Shown: piece after piece, positions 28,180 through 37,406 of the stretch
Layout: every line of letters begins with the position of its first letter
How positions within the stretch are numbered: position 1 is the stretch's first letter
Assembly (NCBI RefSeq): GCF_014192155.1
Contig: NZ_JACHXO010000003.1
Location: 372,001 to 436,000, forward strand
Source: Roseateles terrae
GTDB taxonomy: Bacteria; Pseudomonadota; Gammaproteobacteria; Burkholderiales; Burkholderiaceae_C
Direction of reading: 5' to 3'
DNA length: 64,000 bases
Made by a program: the position numbers and the translations under genes
Notes under the pieces: model-generated
What the model was told of the DNA's origin: nothing
The model's database searches: none
What the model saw: the letters and a program-made list of their open reading frames with translations, nothing else

Positions 28180-28790
28180 GCCTGGACCCGCCTCATGGTC
28201 GAGAGGGTGTCCACGCGCTTGAGCAGCTCACGGTCATTCCAGGGTTTGTGGAACATGCCGTACAGGCCCTGGATCTGGTGCAGACGTGCATGCAGTTCCT
28301 CATGGCCGGTGATGGCGATGATGGGCAGGTCTTCCGTCTCCAGCGAGCCCTGCACCGACTTGATCAGCTCGAAGCCGTCCATGTTGGGCATCTCGAGATC
28401 GGTCAGCAGCACGCCGAAGCGGGTCTTGCTCATCAGCTCCAGCGCTTCGGTGCCATCCTTGGCGGTCTGCGCTTCATAACCGGCATCGCTGAACAGCTTC
28501 AGCAGCTTCGCGCGCACCACGGCGGAATCGTCCACCAGCAGCAGCGGCAGGCGCTCGGACGGGTCGGTCGAGACCGGGACGGCCGCGGGCCGCGCCGGCG
28601 CGGCGCCACGGGGCGATGCCACCGGGCTGTGAAAACCGTCCGGATGCGGACGCGCCGGCGGCGGGGGCACCCCCAGGTCACGATGGTCACCCCGGCGGAC
28701 GGTAATGATCCAGATCAGCACGGCCAGCGGCACCGCAATCAGCAGGGGCAACAGGAACGGCTGCAGGTACTCGGGCAATTCAAACGGCAT
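28176..28790 (-). CDS. Membrane-anchored response-regulator receiver protein
   Basis: 204 residues from the ATG at 28790, which has GGAG 6 nt upstream. One transmembrane helix (~11-30) is followed by a Pro/Ala-rich linker (~40-80) and a receiver domain. The acidic pair D87-D88 lies in 'LLLVDDSAVVR', the phospho-acceptor is D131 in 'LLTDLEMPNMDG', and a Lys ('MFHKPWN') comes near the end. There is no output domain. A receiver tethered to the inner membrane suggests local control of a membrane partner or phosphate buffering. It is coupled by ATGA to penicillin acylase, with no kinase gene nearby. Confidence 0.85.
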   Translation of the reverse strand: MPFELPEYLQPFLLPLLIAVPLAVLIWIITVRRGDHRDLGVPPPPARPHPDGFHSPVASPRGAAPARPAAVPVSTDPSERLPLLLVDDSAVVRAKLLKLFSDAGYEAQTAKDGTEALELMSKTRFGVLLTDLEMPNMDGFELIKSVQGSLETEDLPIIAITGHEELHARLHQIQGLYGMFHKPWNDRELLKRVDTLSTMRRVQA

Positions 28791-28984
28791 GCGGCTCTCC
28801 ACTCCGAACCCGGCAGGCTAGCACCCGCCAGGGACGCCACTGTAGGGGAAAAGCCCGCTGGGCCGATGGTCGGCATCCGGCAGCCGATAAGCTGATCACG
28901 GCACCCTCATTCATGGGGGCTCCCGCTGTGGTTCGGCCGCATCGGACTGCATCCATCTGCAACGTTCAATTCGCAGTGTGAAAG

Positions 28985-30547
28985 TCACCAGCTCAGCCGG
29001 GACAGGTCATTGGCGAACAACGGCGATCGTTGCCAGACGCCCTTGAGCGGCGCCTTGGCCACGGTGATCCATTGCGGCTGATAGAGAAATCCGGCGACCG
29101 CGTCCTGCGCGACCATCCGCTGAGCCTCGCCGAACAGGCGCAGCCGCTCGGCCGGGTCGGCGCTGGACTGCATGCGCTGGTAGAGGGCATTGAACTGGGC
29201 GTTCTGATAACCCCAGTAATAGCCCGGTCGGGCCAGGTTGCCGAAGTCGTAGGGCTCGACGTGGGAGATCACCGTCAGGTCGTAGGCCTTGTTGGTGTAG
29301 ACGCCGGACAGCCACTGGGCCCACTCGATCTGCTCGATGCGAACGTTCAGGCCGATCTGGGCGAGCTGCGCCACGATCAATTCGCCGGCCTGACGGGCGT
29401 AGGGCACCGGCGGCAGCTTGAGCGTCAGCGATTGGCCGACCGCGCGGGCCTCTTCCAGCAGTTTGCGGGCCGCAGCCGGGTTGTAGGCGTTGATGCCGGT
29501 GCAATCGACATAACCCGGGGTGTCCGGTGTCACATAGCTGCCGATGGGCACGCCGAAGCCGTCCGCACTGGCCTGGATGATGGCCTTGCGGTCCAGCGCC
29601 ATGACGATGGCACGGCGGACCCGCACATCCTTCAGCGGCGTGCGCAGGTGGTTCATCGCCAGGATGGTCTTGGCGCGTGAGGAGGAGGTGATCACCTGGA
29701 AGCGCTGCGGCTGCGCCTTGAACTGGGACAGGGCGCGGGCAGCGGCCACCCGGGGGAACAGGTCCACATCCCCAGCCAGCAGCGCGGCGACCTGGGCGGC
29801 GGGCTCGCCGATGAAGCGGAACACCACCCGGGGCACCCGGATGGCCGCGGCATCACGGTACGCCGGCCAGGCAGTCAGACTGAGGCTGGCGCCGCGCTGC
29901 CAGCGTTCCAGCTGATAGGGGCCGGTGCCCACCGGTGTCTGGGCGTTGCCGGCCGCGCTGCGCGGTTCAACGATCACGGCGGTCGACTGCGCCAGCAGGG
30001 CCGGCAGATCCGGCTCGGGCTGACGCAGGCTGAGCACCACCGTCAACGGGTCCGGCGTCTGGATGTTGGCGATGTTCGCAAACACCCGGCGGTCCTTGTT
30101 GAGGCCGTGGTCCGCCGCCGCCCGTTCAAAGCTGAAGCGCACGGCCGCCGCGTTGAACGGCTCGCCGTTCTGGAAGCGGACGTTGGGTCGCAGCTGGAAG
30201 GTCCAGGTGCGCTGATCCGGGCTGGCGGTCCAGGCAGTGGCCAGCAGCGGTGTGGCGCTGCCGTCGTCCGCCACCTTGGTCAGCGGCTCCAGGATGTTGT
30301 AGAGCACGACTTCCGCGATGGCGGAGGCGGCGCCGGTGGTTGGGTCGAGGCTGTTGGGCTCCAGGGTCATGCCGAGCACCACCGCTCGGGCAGCGGCAGC
30401 GCCCGCCGCGGGCGCCTGGCCCTTGGCGGTGCCTGGCGTCTGGGCCTCGGCCAGGGAGGCAGCGCCCAGCAGCAGCGGGCTCATGGCACCGCCCGCCATG
30501 CCGGCAGCGCCCAGGGTGAATCGACGACGGTCCATGAGGCGCATCAT
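28985..30547 (-). CDS. Peptide ABC importer substrate-binding protein (Tat signal)
   Basis: 520 residues from the ATG at 30547, overlapping the stop of the upstream ATPase gene (ATGA). The N-terminus 'MDRRRFTLGAAGMAGGAM' is a twin-arginine signal ending near AEA. It belongs to the DppA/OppA/NikA family (SBP_bac_5), with 'GTGPYQLERWQRGASL' and 'AIVMALDRKAII'. It would bind peptides, or possibly nickel chelates or opines, in the periplasm. It is the last gene of the B-C-D-F-A operon reading leftward. The ligand class is unproven. Confidence 0.88.
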   Translation of the reverse strand: MMRLMDRRRFTLGAAGMAGGAMSPLLLGAASLAEAQTPGTAKGQAPAAGAAAARAVVLGMTLEPNSLDPTTGAASAIAEVVLYNILEPLTKVADDGSATPLLATAWTASPDQRTWTFQLRPNVRFQNGEPFNAAAVRFSFERAAADHGLNKDRRVFANIANIQTPDPLTVVLSLRQPEPDLPALLAQSTAVIVEPRSAAGNAQTPVGTGPYQLERWQRGASLSLTAWPAYRDAAAIRVPRVVFRFIGEPAAQVAALLAGDVDLFPRVAAARALSQFKAQPQRFQVITSSSRAKTILAMNHLRTPLKDVRVRRAIVMALDRKAIIQASADGFGVPIGSYVTPDTPGYVDCTGINAYNPAAARKLLEEARAVGQSLTLKLPPVPYARQAGELIVAQLAQIGLNVRIEQIEWAQWLSGVYTNKAYDLTVISHVEPYDFGNLARPGYYWGYQNAQFNALYQRMQSSADPAERLRLFGEAQRMVAQDAVAGFLYQPQWITVAKAPLKGVWQRSPLFANDLSRLSW

Positions 30548-31383
30548 GCCAAAGCGGCCAACAGGGCCTGGGTATAGGCGTGCCGGGGATCGCCCAGCAC
30601 TGCGCGGGTGGGGCCCTGCTCCACGACCTCGCCATGCCGCAGCACCAGGGCGTGGTCGCACAGCACCTCCACGGCCGGCAGGTCATGGCTGACCATCACC
30701 AGGCTGATGCCCTCCCGGCGCTGCAGGTCACGCAGCAGCACGAGGATCTGCGCCTGCACCGACACGTCGAGTGCCGACAGCGGTTCATCCGCGACGATCA
30801 GTGCTGGACGCGTCGCCAAGGCCCGGGCGATGGCCAGGCGCTGACGTTGTCCGCCGGAGAACTGATGAGGAAAGCGCTCGGCGGCATCGGGCTCCAGCTG
30901 GACGGCGGCGAGCACTTCATGCAGGCGCTGCTGGCGCTCATCGGCGGTCATCCGCAGCAAATGCAGCGGCTCGGTGATGCTGCGCCCCACCCGCCAGCGC
31001 GGATCCAGCGAACTGTAGGGATCCTGGAACACCATCTGGACGCGGGCGCGACGGGCACGGAGCACGGCGGCAGGCAAGGCGTTCACGTCATCGCCGGACC
31101 AGCGGACGTGCCCCTGGCTGGGACGCTCCAGGGCCATCAGGAGGCGGGCGAGTGTGCTTTTGCCGGCGCCCGATTCACCGATGATGCCGAGGGATTCGCC
31201 GGCGGCGAGGCGGAAGCTGACGCGGCGCAGCACGTCACGTCCGGCATAGCGTTGGGCGACGTCGTCGGCTTCCAGTAGCGGCGTGGCGCCAGCGGCATGC
31301 GGCTCAGCTGGCTCCTGCAGGCCTGGGTGTCGGTGGGGCTGCGGCTGCGGCGAGCCTGTGGACCATGCGCGGCCCTGCGTCAT
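30544..31383 (-). CDS. Opp/Dpp-type ABC ATPase, F-type
   Basis: 279 residues from the ATG at 31383 (ATGA overlap with the upstream ATPase gene). Walker A is 'GESGAGKST', the signature '[15 protein letters not shown]', Walker B 'ALIVADEPLSALD'. The family's C-terminal 4Fe-4S cysteine extension is absent: the protein stops right after 'HAYTQALLAALA'. It forms the ATPase heterodimer with the D-type subunit. Confidence 0.9.
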   Translation of the reverse strand: MTQGRAWSTGSPQPQPHRHPGLQEPAEPHAAGATPLLEADDVAQRYAGRDVLRRVSFRLAAGESLGIIGESGAGKSTLARLLMALERPSQGHVRWSGDDVNALPAAVLRARRARVQMVFQDPYSSLDPRWRVGRSITEPLHLLRMTADERQQRLHEVLAAVQLEPDAAERFPHQFSGGQRQRLAIARALATRPALIVADEPLSALDVSVQAQILVLLRDLQRREGISLVMVSHDLPAVEVLCDHALVLRHGEVVEQGPTRAVLGDPRHAYTQALLAALA

Positions 31384-32342
31384 GGCGCCACCTCCCAGCA
31401 CGCCAGGTGCCCCGTCCACGGCGGCGCTTCCTGTGCGCAGCGGGCCTGCGCCAGCGGGCATCGCGGATGGAACGGACATCCCGGGCCGATCTGCGATAGC
31501 GACGGCACACCCCCTGGCAGGACCTGCAGCGGCTGGTCCCGCCCGGCGCCCAGCCGTGGACGCGCGGCCCACAAGGCCTGGGTGTAAGGATGCCTCGGAT
31601 GGGCGAGCACGTCAGCCGCCCTGCCCTGCTCCATCAGCCGGCCGCCATACATCACCGCCAGCCGCTGGACGCGGCGCGCGGTGAGCGCCAGGTCGTGCGA
31701 AATCAGCAGCAGCGCCATGCCGCGCTCCGTCACCAGCGACTGCAACAGGTCGAGGATCTGCAGCCGCAGGACGGCATCCAGCGCGGTGGTCGGCTCGTCG
31801 GCGATCAGCAGCTCCGGCTCGGCGGCCAGCGCCATGGCAATCAGCGCACGCTGTCGTTGACCGCCGGAGAGTTCGTGGGGATAGGCCCGAGCGTGCGTCG
31901 CATCCAGGCCCACGCGGGCGAGTTGGGCGAGGGCATGCGCCCGTGCGGTGGCGCGGTCCGGCGCGAGTCGATGCAGAAGGATCGGCTCCATCACCTGCGC
32001 CAGGATGCGCTGCAGCGGATTGAGCGCAGTCAGCGGCTCCTGGAACACCATTGCCACACGGCGCCCGCGCCAGTGGCCCCAGGCGTCTTCGTCCAAGGCC
32101 AGCAGGGATTGACCCGAGAGCGTGACGTCCCCATCGACATGCGCACCTGGCGGCAACAAGCCCATCAGCGTCAGTGCGGTGAGCGTCTTGCCACTGCCGG
32201 ATTCACCGATCAGTGCGAGGCTTTCGCCGCGGTCGAGGGTGAGGTCGACGTGGCGCAGCGCTTGCAGCCGCGTGCCCCTGGGGCCGGGCAACGAGACGGA
32301 GAGGTCGTGGATGCGGAGCAGGCGTTGCAGAGGTTCGCTCAT
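31380..32342 (-). CDS. Opp/Dpp-type ABC ATPase, D-type
   Basis: 320 residues from the ATG at 32342 (ATGA overlap with the permease). Walker A 'GESGSGKTL', signature 'LSGGQRQRALIAMAL', Walker B '[12 protein letters not shown]', and a C-terminal Cys-rich oligopeptide domain ('PGCPFHPRCPLAQARC') as in OppD/DppD. It energises import through the two permeases encoded just upstream. Confidence 0.91.
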   Translation of the reverse strand: MSEPLQRLLRIHDLSVSLPGPRGTRLQALRHVDLTLDRGESLALIGESGSGKTLTALTLMGLLPPGAHVDGDVTLSGQSLLALDEDAWGHWRGRRVAMVFQEPLTALNPLQRILAQVMEPILLHRLAPDRATARAHALAQLARVGLDATHARAYPHELSGGQRQRALIAMALAAEPELLIADEPTTALDAVLRLQILDLLQSLVTERGMALLLISHDLALTARRVQRLAVMYGGRLMEQGRAADVLAHPRHPYTQALWAARPRLGAGRDQPLQVLPGGVPSLSQIGPGCPFHPRCPLAQARCAQEAPPWTGHLACWEVAP

Positions 32343-33220
32343 CGCGGCATGCCTTTCGGATCCAGCCTGTCGCGCAGCCCGTCGCCCAGCAGATTCAGCC
32401 CCAGCACCGCCAGGGTGATGGCGACGCCGGGGGCGATCGCCAATTGCGGCGCCTCGAACATCAGCGTCTGCGCTTCCGCCAGCAGCCGCCCCCAGCTCGC
32501 CATCGGCGGCTGGGCGCCCAGACCGAGGTAGGACAGCCCCGCCTCGGCCAGCACCGCGAGCGCGAACTGCGTCGTGCACTGCACCAGCAGCAAGGGCGTC
32601 AGCTGCGGCAGCACATGGGATTGCGTGATGCGCCACGGCCCCAGTCCGGCCACCCGCGCCGCCTGCACAAAGTCCCGCGACCACCAGCTCTTGGCGCTGC
32701 CATTGACCAGTCGCGCAAAACTCGGCATTGCATGCAGCCCGATGGCCACCATCGCGATCACCAGGCCCGGCCCCAACGCCGCCGCCAGCACGATGGCCAG
32801 CAGCAGGGCCGGAAACGCGAACCCGAGATCGCACGCCCGCAGGATCACCGCCTCCACCCAGCCCCGGCAGGCGGCTGCCACCAGACCCAGCAGCGTGCCG
32901 CCGACCAGGCCCAGCCCGACCGCCAGCAGTCCCACCAGCCAGACGCTTTGCGCGCCCACCATCAGCCGGCTGAGCTGATCACGCCCCAGCTGATCGCAGC
33001 CCAGCCAGTGGGCGCTGCTGGGTCCGGCCAGGCGCTGGCTCATGTCGATGGCGTCGGGCGGATACGGCGTCCACACGAGCGACAGCAAGGCGACGGCGAG
33101 CATCAACGCCGTCAGCGACAGCCCCACGAACAGCCGGACGGATCCTCCCGTGGAAGGACGAAGGGTGGCACGCAGCGTCGGACCGACCGACAGGACCCGG
33201 GACGATGGCGAGCGGTTCAT
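32339..33220 (-). CDS. Opp/Dpp-type ABC permease, C-type
   Basis: 293 residues with a cytoplasmic N-terminus, then the OppC_N segment and six transmembrane helices. 'LGCDQLGRDQLSRLMVGAQ' is the DppC-type motif and 'FVQAARVAGLGPWRI' is the EAA loop contacting the ATPase. ATGA overlaps on both sides. Confidence 0.9.
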   Translation of the reverse strand: MNRSPSSRVLSVGPTLRATLRPSTGGSVRLFVGLSLTALMLAVALLSLVWTPYPPDAIDMSQRLAGPSSAHWLGCDQLGRDQLSRLMVGAQSVWLVGLLAVGLGLVGGTLLGLVAAACRGWVEAVILRACDLGFAFPALLLAIVLAAALGPGLVIAMVAIGLHAMPSFARLVNGSAKSWWSRDFVQAARVAGLGPWRITQSHVLPQLTPLLLVQCTTQFALAVLAEAGLSYLGLGAQPPMASWGRLLAEAQTLMFEAPQLAIAPGVAITLAVLGLNLLGDGLRDRLDPKGMPR

Positions 33221-34182
33221 GATGCGGTGCGCGTACGCAGGCGCGGGTCGATCCAGCCATGCAGCAGGTCCACGACCAGATTCAGCACGAGGACGGTGGC
33301 CGTCAGCAGCATGACGCCATTGCGCACCACCACCAGGTCGCGGTTGGCAATCGCCTTGGCCAGCAACTGACCGAGGCCCGGCAGGGTGAAGACGTTTTCA
33401 ATGACGATGGCACCGGCCAGCAGGTTGGTGAACTGGAGTCCGCCCAGGGTGAGCAGCGGGATGGCCGCATGGCGCAGCCCGTGCCGCCACAAGGCGGCCC
33501 GGCGGCTCAGGCCCTTGGCGCGTGCGCTGCGCATGAAATCTTCCTGGGCCACGTCCAGCAGGGCGGATCGGGCGATGCGCGCGAGGATCGCGGCCTGCAC
33601 CAGCGCCAGTGACACCGCGGGCAGCAGCAGCGCCTTCAAGCCGGGCACGACGCCGCCGCCCAGCCCGCTGTGCCAGCCGGGGAACCCGCCGGCCGCCAGC
33701 CATTGCCACTTCACTGCGAAGAGCAGCACCAGCAGCATGCCCAGCCAGAAGCTGGGGACTGCCAGTCCCAACTGGGTCACGGCCATCACCAGCTGGTCGC
33801 CCCAGCGCCCATGCTGGCTGGCGGCCCACCAGCCGGCGGCCAGGGCCAGCACCACCGTGAGCGTCATGGCCAGCGCGGCCAGCGGCAGCGTGACGGCCAG
33901 GCGTTCGAGGAGCAGGTCGGCGACGGGTGTGCCGTCGTAGGCGGAGGACATGCCCATGTCGCCGCGGGCGAGGCCGGTGAGCCATTGCCCATAACGGACC
34001 CATCGCGGTTGATCCAGCCCCATCTGGCGCTCCAGCGCGAGCACGGCTTCCGGTGACGCGTCAGGACCGAGGGTCAATTGCGCCGCATTGCCGGGCAACC
34101 AGTCCAGCGCCACAAAGATCAGCGCGGAAGCGGCCAGCAGTGTGGTCAGGAGCAGGGCCAGGCGCTTGGAGAGATACACCAT
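33217..34182 (-). CDS. Opp/Dpp-type ABC permease, B-type
   Basis: 321 residues from the ATG at 34182, chosen because 'MVYLSKRLALLLTTLLAASALIF' is the normal DppB opening; starts up to 21 codons earlier are possible and no strong ribosome site decides. Six transmembrane helices; the EAA loop is 'FMRSARAKGLSRRAAL'. First gene of the leftward B-C-D-F-A operon. Confidence 0.88.
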   Translation of the reverse strand: MVYLSKRLALLLTTLLAASALIFVALDWLPGNAAQLTLGPDASPEAVLALERQMGLDQPRWVRYGQWLTGLARGDMGMSSAYDGTPVADLLLERLAVTLPLAALAMTLTVVLALAAGWWAASQHGRWGDQLVMAVTQLGLAVPSFWLGMLLVLLFAVKWQWLAAGGFPGWHSGLGGGVVPGLKALLLPAVSLALVQAAILARIARSALLDVAQEDFMRSARAKGLSRRAALWRHGLRHAAIPLLTLGGLQFTNLLAGAIVIENVFTLPGLGQLLAKAIANRDLVVVRNGVMLLTATVLVLNLVVDLLHGWIDPRLRTRTAS

Positions 34183-34255
34183 GCGGGGCGGATCATAGGG
34201 GGTGAACATCCCGGCCGTGGGGGCGTCCATGGCGCCGCCGTGCAAGGAGGGTCAG

Positions 34256-34344
34256 AATCGTTTCACGAATCGTTTCATGCAGCCTGCAAAAGCCTGTCAT
34301 TTATGTTTTAATTCAATGGCTTAGAGATAACGGGATCGTTTCAT
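34256..34344. promoter_or_regulatory. Three ATCGTTTCA repeats before and at the yjjJ start
   Basis: ATCGTTTCA occurs at 34257-34265, 34269-34277 and 34335-34343, the last overlapping the start codon of the HipA-like gene. The first two are 12 bp apart, on one helical face. The stretch between is AT-rich (TTTATGTTTTAATTCAAT), suiting a promoter. The encoded protein has its own HTH, so autoregulation is plausible. Confidence 0.5.
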
Positions 34345-35740
34345 GGATATTCTCAGCGTGCTTCGGCAGTCCGGCCCTCTCCAGGCCGGAGCCCTGGCCA
34401 CGTCGCTGGGGATCAGCCGGGCCACGTTGAGCCGACAAGTCAAGCAGGCAGGGCAAGGACTCATCGCCCTTGGCCAAGCGCGTCGAACCGCCTATGCGGC
34501 CAGACGCCCGGTCCGGGGGAACGCGCTGCCGCTGAGCCTGTTCAGTGTGGATTCAGTGGGGCGGCTGGCCGAGGTCGGGCAACTCTCACCCGTCTATCCG
34601 GACGGCACTGCGCTGGCACTGTCGGGCCCCTTCGAATGGCCCCTGGACGGTGCCATGGCCGACGGATGGTTTGAGGGCCTGCCGTATTTCATGCAGGACC
34701 TGCGACCCCAAGGCTTCCTGGGCCGACACTTTGCACGGCGATACGCTGCCGTGCTGCAGGTGAGCGAAGATCCGAACACATGGTCCGATGACGATGCACT
34801 GCATGTGATGGCAGTGCTCGGCGACGACCTGCCCGGCAACCTGCTGCTGGGCGAAGCCTCCTGCCGCCGCTGGCTCGACCATGTGCAACAGGTCACTTCA
34901 GGTCGCCGGGAGGCGGGGATCACCGACGAGCGTGTGCTCGAGGCCTATCCGGCGTTGGCGGCAGAGGCTCTATCCACCGGCATCGTCGGTTCTTCGGCCG
35001 GCGGCGAGTTCCCCAAGTTCACCGCCTTGCGCCAGTCTGCCGACGGCCGGATGCAGCATGTGCTGGTCAAGTTCTCCGGCGCCGATGACGCTCCCGGCAC
35101 CTTGCGCTGGTCGGATCTGCTGATCTGCGAGCATCTGGCGGCGCAGGTGGTGGCCGGACGACTCGGTCTGGCCGCCGCCCAGTCGCGCATCCTGCAGGCC
35201 GGCGGTCGCACCTTTTTGGAAGTCGATCGCTTCGACCGCCATGGCGCCCTCGGGCGCTCGCCTGTGGTGTCCTGGTTCGCCATCAACGCGTCCGTCCTCG
35301 GTCAGCTGGGCAAGCCCTGGCCCGAGGCCCTCACCACCTTGCTGCCGACAAAATGGTTCACCGCGGAGACGGTGGCGCAGGTGCGGCGGCTGTGGTGGTT
35401 CGGCCGCTTGATCGGCAACACCGACATGCATGACGGCAACCTGTCGTTCGTGCCGACCGACACCCCCACGGACGCGCCTGCGCCGCTGGCCCTGGCGCCC
35501 GTCTACGACATGCTGCCGATGGCCTACGCGCCGGTGCGGGGCGTCGAGCTGCCGCCCGGGACCTTCCAGCCCCAGCTGCCGTTGCCCGCCGATGCCCCCG
35601 CCTGGAGTGACGCGGCAGAGGCCGCCAGCGCGTTCTGGGACCTCGCTGCTCAGGACCCCCGCATCAGCGCCGACTTCCGCCGCCTCTGCGGTGAGAACCT
35701 CGAGCGGCTGCGCGCGCTGCAGTCTTCAATGCGCATGTGA
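34343..35740 (+). CDS. yjjJ: HipA-family kinase with N-terminal HTH (YjjJ/HipH type)
   Basis: 465 residues. Residues 1-50 are a winged HTH ('AGALATSLGISRATLSRQVKQAG'). The rest is HipA-like: 'FPKFTALRQ' (ATP-binding region), 'RFDRHGALGR', and the kinase core 'GRLIGNTDMHDGNLSF' with the catalytic HD and metal-binding Asn, then 'LAPVYDMLPM' (DFG-like YD). Fusion of HTH and HipA in one chain without a separate HipB is the YjjJ architecture. HipA proteins phosphorylate aminoacyl-tRNA synthetases; the YjjJ substrate is not known to me. It overlaps the convergent MATE gene by 15 bp. Confidence 0.88.
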   Translation: MDILSVLRQSGPLQAGALATSLGISRATLSRQVKQAGQGLIALGQARRTAYAARRPVRGNALPLSLFSVDSVGRLAEVGQLSPVYPDGTALALSGPFEWPLDGAMADGWFEGLPYFMQDLRPQGFLGRHFARRYAAVLQVSEDPNTWSDDDALHVMAVLGDDLPGNLLLGEASCRRWLDHVQQVTSGRREAGITDERVLEAYPALAAEALSTGIVGSSAGGEFPKFTALRQSADGRMQHVLVKFSGADDAPGTLRWSDLLICEHLAAQVVAGRLGLAAAQSRILQAGGRTFLEVDRFDRHGALGRSPVVSWFAINASVLGQLGKPWPEALTTLLPTKWFTAETVAQVRRLWWFGRLIGNTDMHDGNLSFVPTDTPTDAPAPLALAPVYDMLPMAYAPVRGVELPPGTFQPQLPLPADAPAWSDAAEAASAFWDLAAQDPRISADFRRLCGENLERLRALQSSMRM

Positions 35741-37069
35741 GCGCTGCAGCCGGCGGTGCACCGCCCGCGCCTTCGGCACCCACCCCAGCCGGGCCCAGCG
35801 GCGCCACATCAGCAGGCCGCGAATCCACTCATCCGCCGCATAGGCGATCCAGATGCCGACGAGGCCCAGCCCCATCACTTCGCCCAGCAGCCAGCTGCCG
35901 CCCGCCAGCACCACCAGCATCGAGCCCGCGCCGACCATCACCGGATAACGCGCATCACCCGCCGCCCGCAGCGCATTGATCACCACCAGATTGAAGGTGC
36001 GGCCCGGCTCCAGGATGATGGTCAGCGCCATCAGCACCACGGCCGTCTGGACGATGGACGTGTCCTGGGTGAACAGGTGCAGCAGCCAGGGCGACGCGAG
36101 CGCCATGACGCCGGCCACCGCCACGCTGATCGCCAGCCCGCGTGCCAGCGCCCGTCGCACCAGGCGGTGGGCTTCATGCAGCTGGCCGGCGCCGATCAGA
36201 TGGCCCACGACGATTTCTGCGGCGAATCCCGTCGCCAGACCCGGCAGCAGCACAAAGTACATCAGCTGCGAGGCGTAGCTGTGCGCCGCCAGCGCGGAGG
36301 CTCCAAGGCGCCCCGCGACCGCGATGCTCACCATGTAGGCCAGTCGATAGGCAATGTTCTCCGCCGCCCCGGGCAACCCGATGTGCAGCACCGCAGCCAG
36401 TTCCTTGCGCGGCAGGCGCCACCAATCCGGCCAGGACGACCGCAGCGACAGCCGCTCCCGCCACAGCCAGCGATGCAGCTGCAGCCCCAGCGCCCGGCTG
36501 ATCAGCAGCGCCACCGCAAAGCCGGACAGGCCGACGCGCGGCATCAGCACCACGGAAAGTGTCAGCTGCACCACCTGCATCACGATCAGCACGACCAGCG
36601 TGTCCCGGCTGCGCAGGTGCGCCCGCATGACACTGGCCATCGACGCATTCCAGGCATCGAACATCATGGCCGGGGCCAGCGCCATCAGGAAGGGCTGAGC
36701 CAGCGGCAGCACCGACGGCGGCGCGTTCATCAGCTGCAGCAGCGGTCCGGCAAACACCAGCGCCATCAGCGCGGTGGAGCCGCCGAGCCAGGAACTGGCG
36801 CCCAGGGCTGCCCGGGCAGTGGCATCGGCCACCTGCCGGCTGCCGCTGCCCAGCGCCTGGGTGATCACCACACTGATGCCGGCCCCGATGATGCGGAACA
36901 GGATGAACAGCGTGGCGGCGACCTGATTGGCCAGCGCAAAAGCGGCGCCGGCGGCATCCGACACGCGTGCGGCCAGCATGGTGCCGACCAGGCCGACGGC
37001 GATGTTCAGGCAAAGCTCCAGGAACAGGGGCCAGGCCAGGGAGAACAGGCGCGGGGACGAGGACGACAT
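35726..37069 (-). CDS. MATE-family efflux transporter
   Basis: 447 residues from the ATG at 37069 (an upstream start at 37096 would add a Cys-rich stretch). Twelve transmembrane segments in two MatE halves; 'LALANQVAATLF'-like and 'LPGAAENIAYRLAYM' segments are typical. Na+ or H+-driven export of cationic drugs or metabolites is expected. The last 15 bp overlap the convergent yjjJ end. Confidence 0.9.
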   Translation of the reverse strand: MSSSSPRLFSLAWPLFLELCLNIAVGLVGTMLAARVSDAAGAAFALANQVAATLFILFRIIGAGISVVITQALGSGSRQVADATARAALGASSWLGGSTALMALVFAGPLLQLMNAPPSVLPLAQPFLMALAPAMMFDAWNASMASVMRAHLRSRDTLVVLIVMQVVQLTLSVVLMPRVGLSGFAVALLISRALGLQLHRWLWRERLSLRSSWPDWWRLPRKELAAVLHIGLPGAAENIAYRLAYMVSIAVAGRLGASALAAHSYASQLMYFVLLPGLATGFAAEIVVGHLIGAGQLHEAHRLVRRALARGLAISVAVAGVMALASPWLLHLFTQDTSIVQTAVVLMALTIILEPGRTFNLVVINALRAAGDARYPVMVGAGSMLVVLAGGSWLLGEVMGLGLVGIWIAYAADEWIRGLLMWRRWARLGWVPKARAVHRRLQRSHAH

Positions 37070-37406
37070 GAGGCAACAGCAGCTGGACGGACACAACGAC
37101 GGCAGCGGCCATCAGCCGTTCGTCTACGCGCGCTGATTGTGGCGCCCGAGGTGCGGGCACGGTGCATCGTCCGGGTTACCAATCGCGGGCAGGTGTGGCG
37201 AGAGTGGCACTCTGGCCGGTTTCGGCGGAGATCAGGCCGTGGCGTTGCAGGGAGGCGTTGTAGCGACGCTGCAGTGCGGGCGACGGGCGACGGGCGACGG
37301 GCGACGAGCACGGCGCGGCGCGGCGATCCGGCGGACGTCCCGGGCGATTGCCGCGCTGACCGCGTCGGCCGTGCGAAGGAGGCGCACGCGCATGCGCAAG
37401 CTTCAG
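37070..37406. other. Intergenic stretch with no supported gene
   Basis: Between the MATE gene and the small gene at 37407. Apart from a tandem repeat at 37278-37305 I see no coding region, RNA gene or clear promoter. Confidence 0.6.
37278..37305. repeat. 7-bp tandem repeat (GGGCGAC)x4
   Basis: Four perfect head-to-tail copies of GGGCGAC in intergenic DNA. A 7-bp unit would shift any frame and is likely unstable by slippage. Confidence 0.9.
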
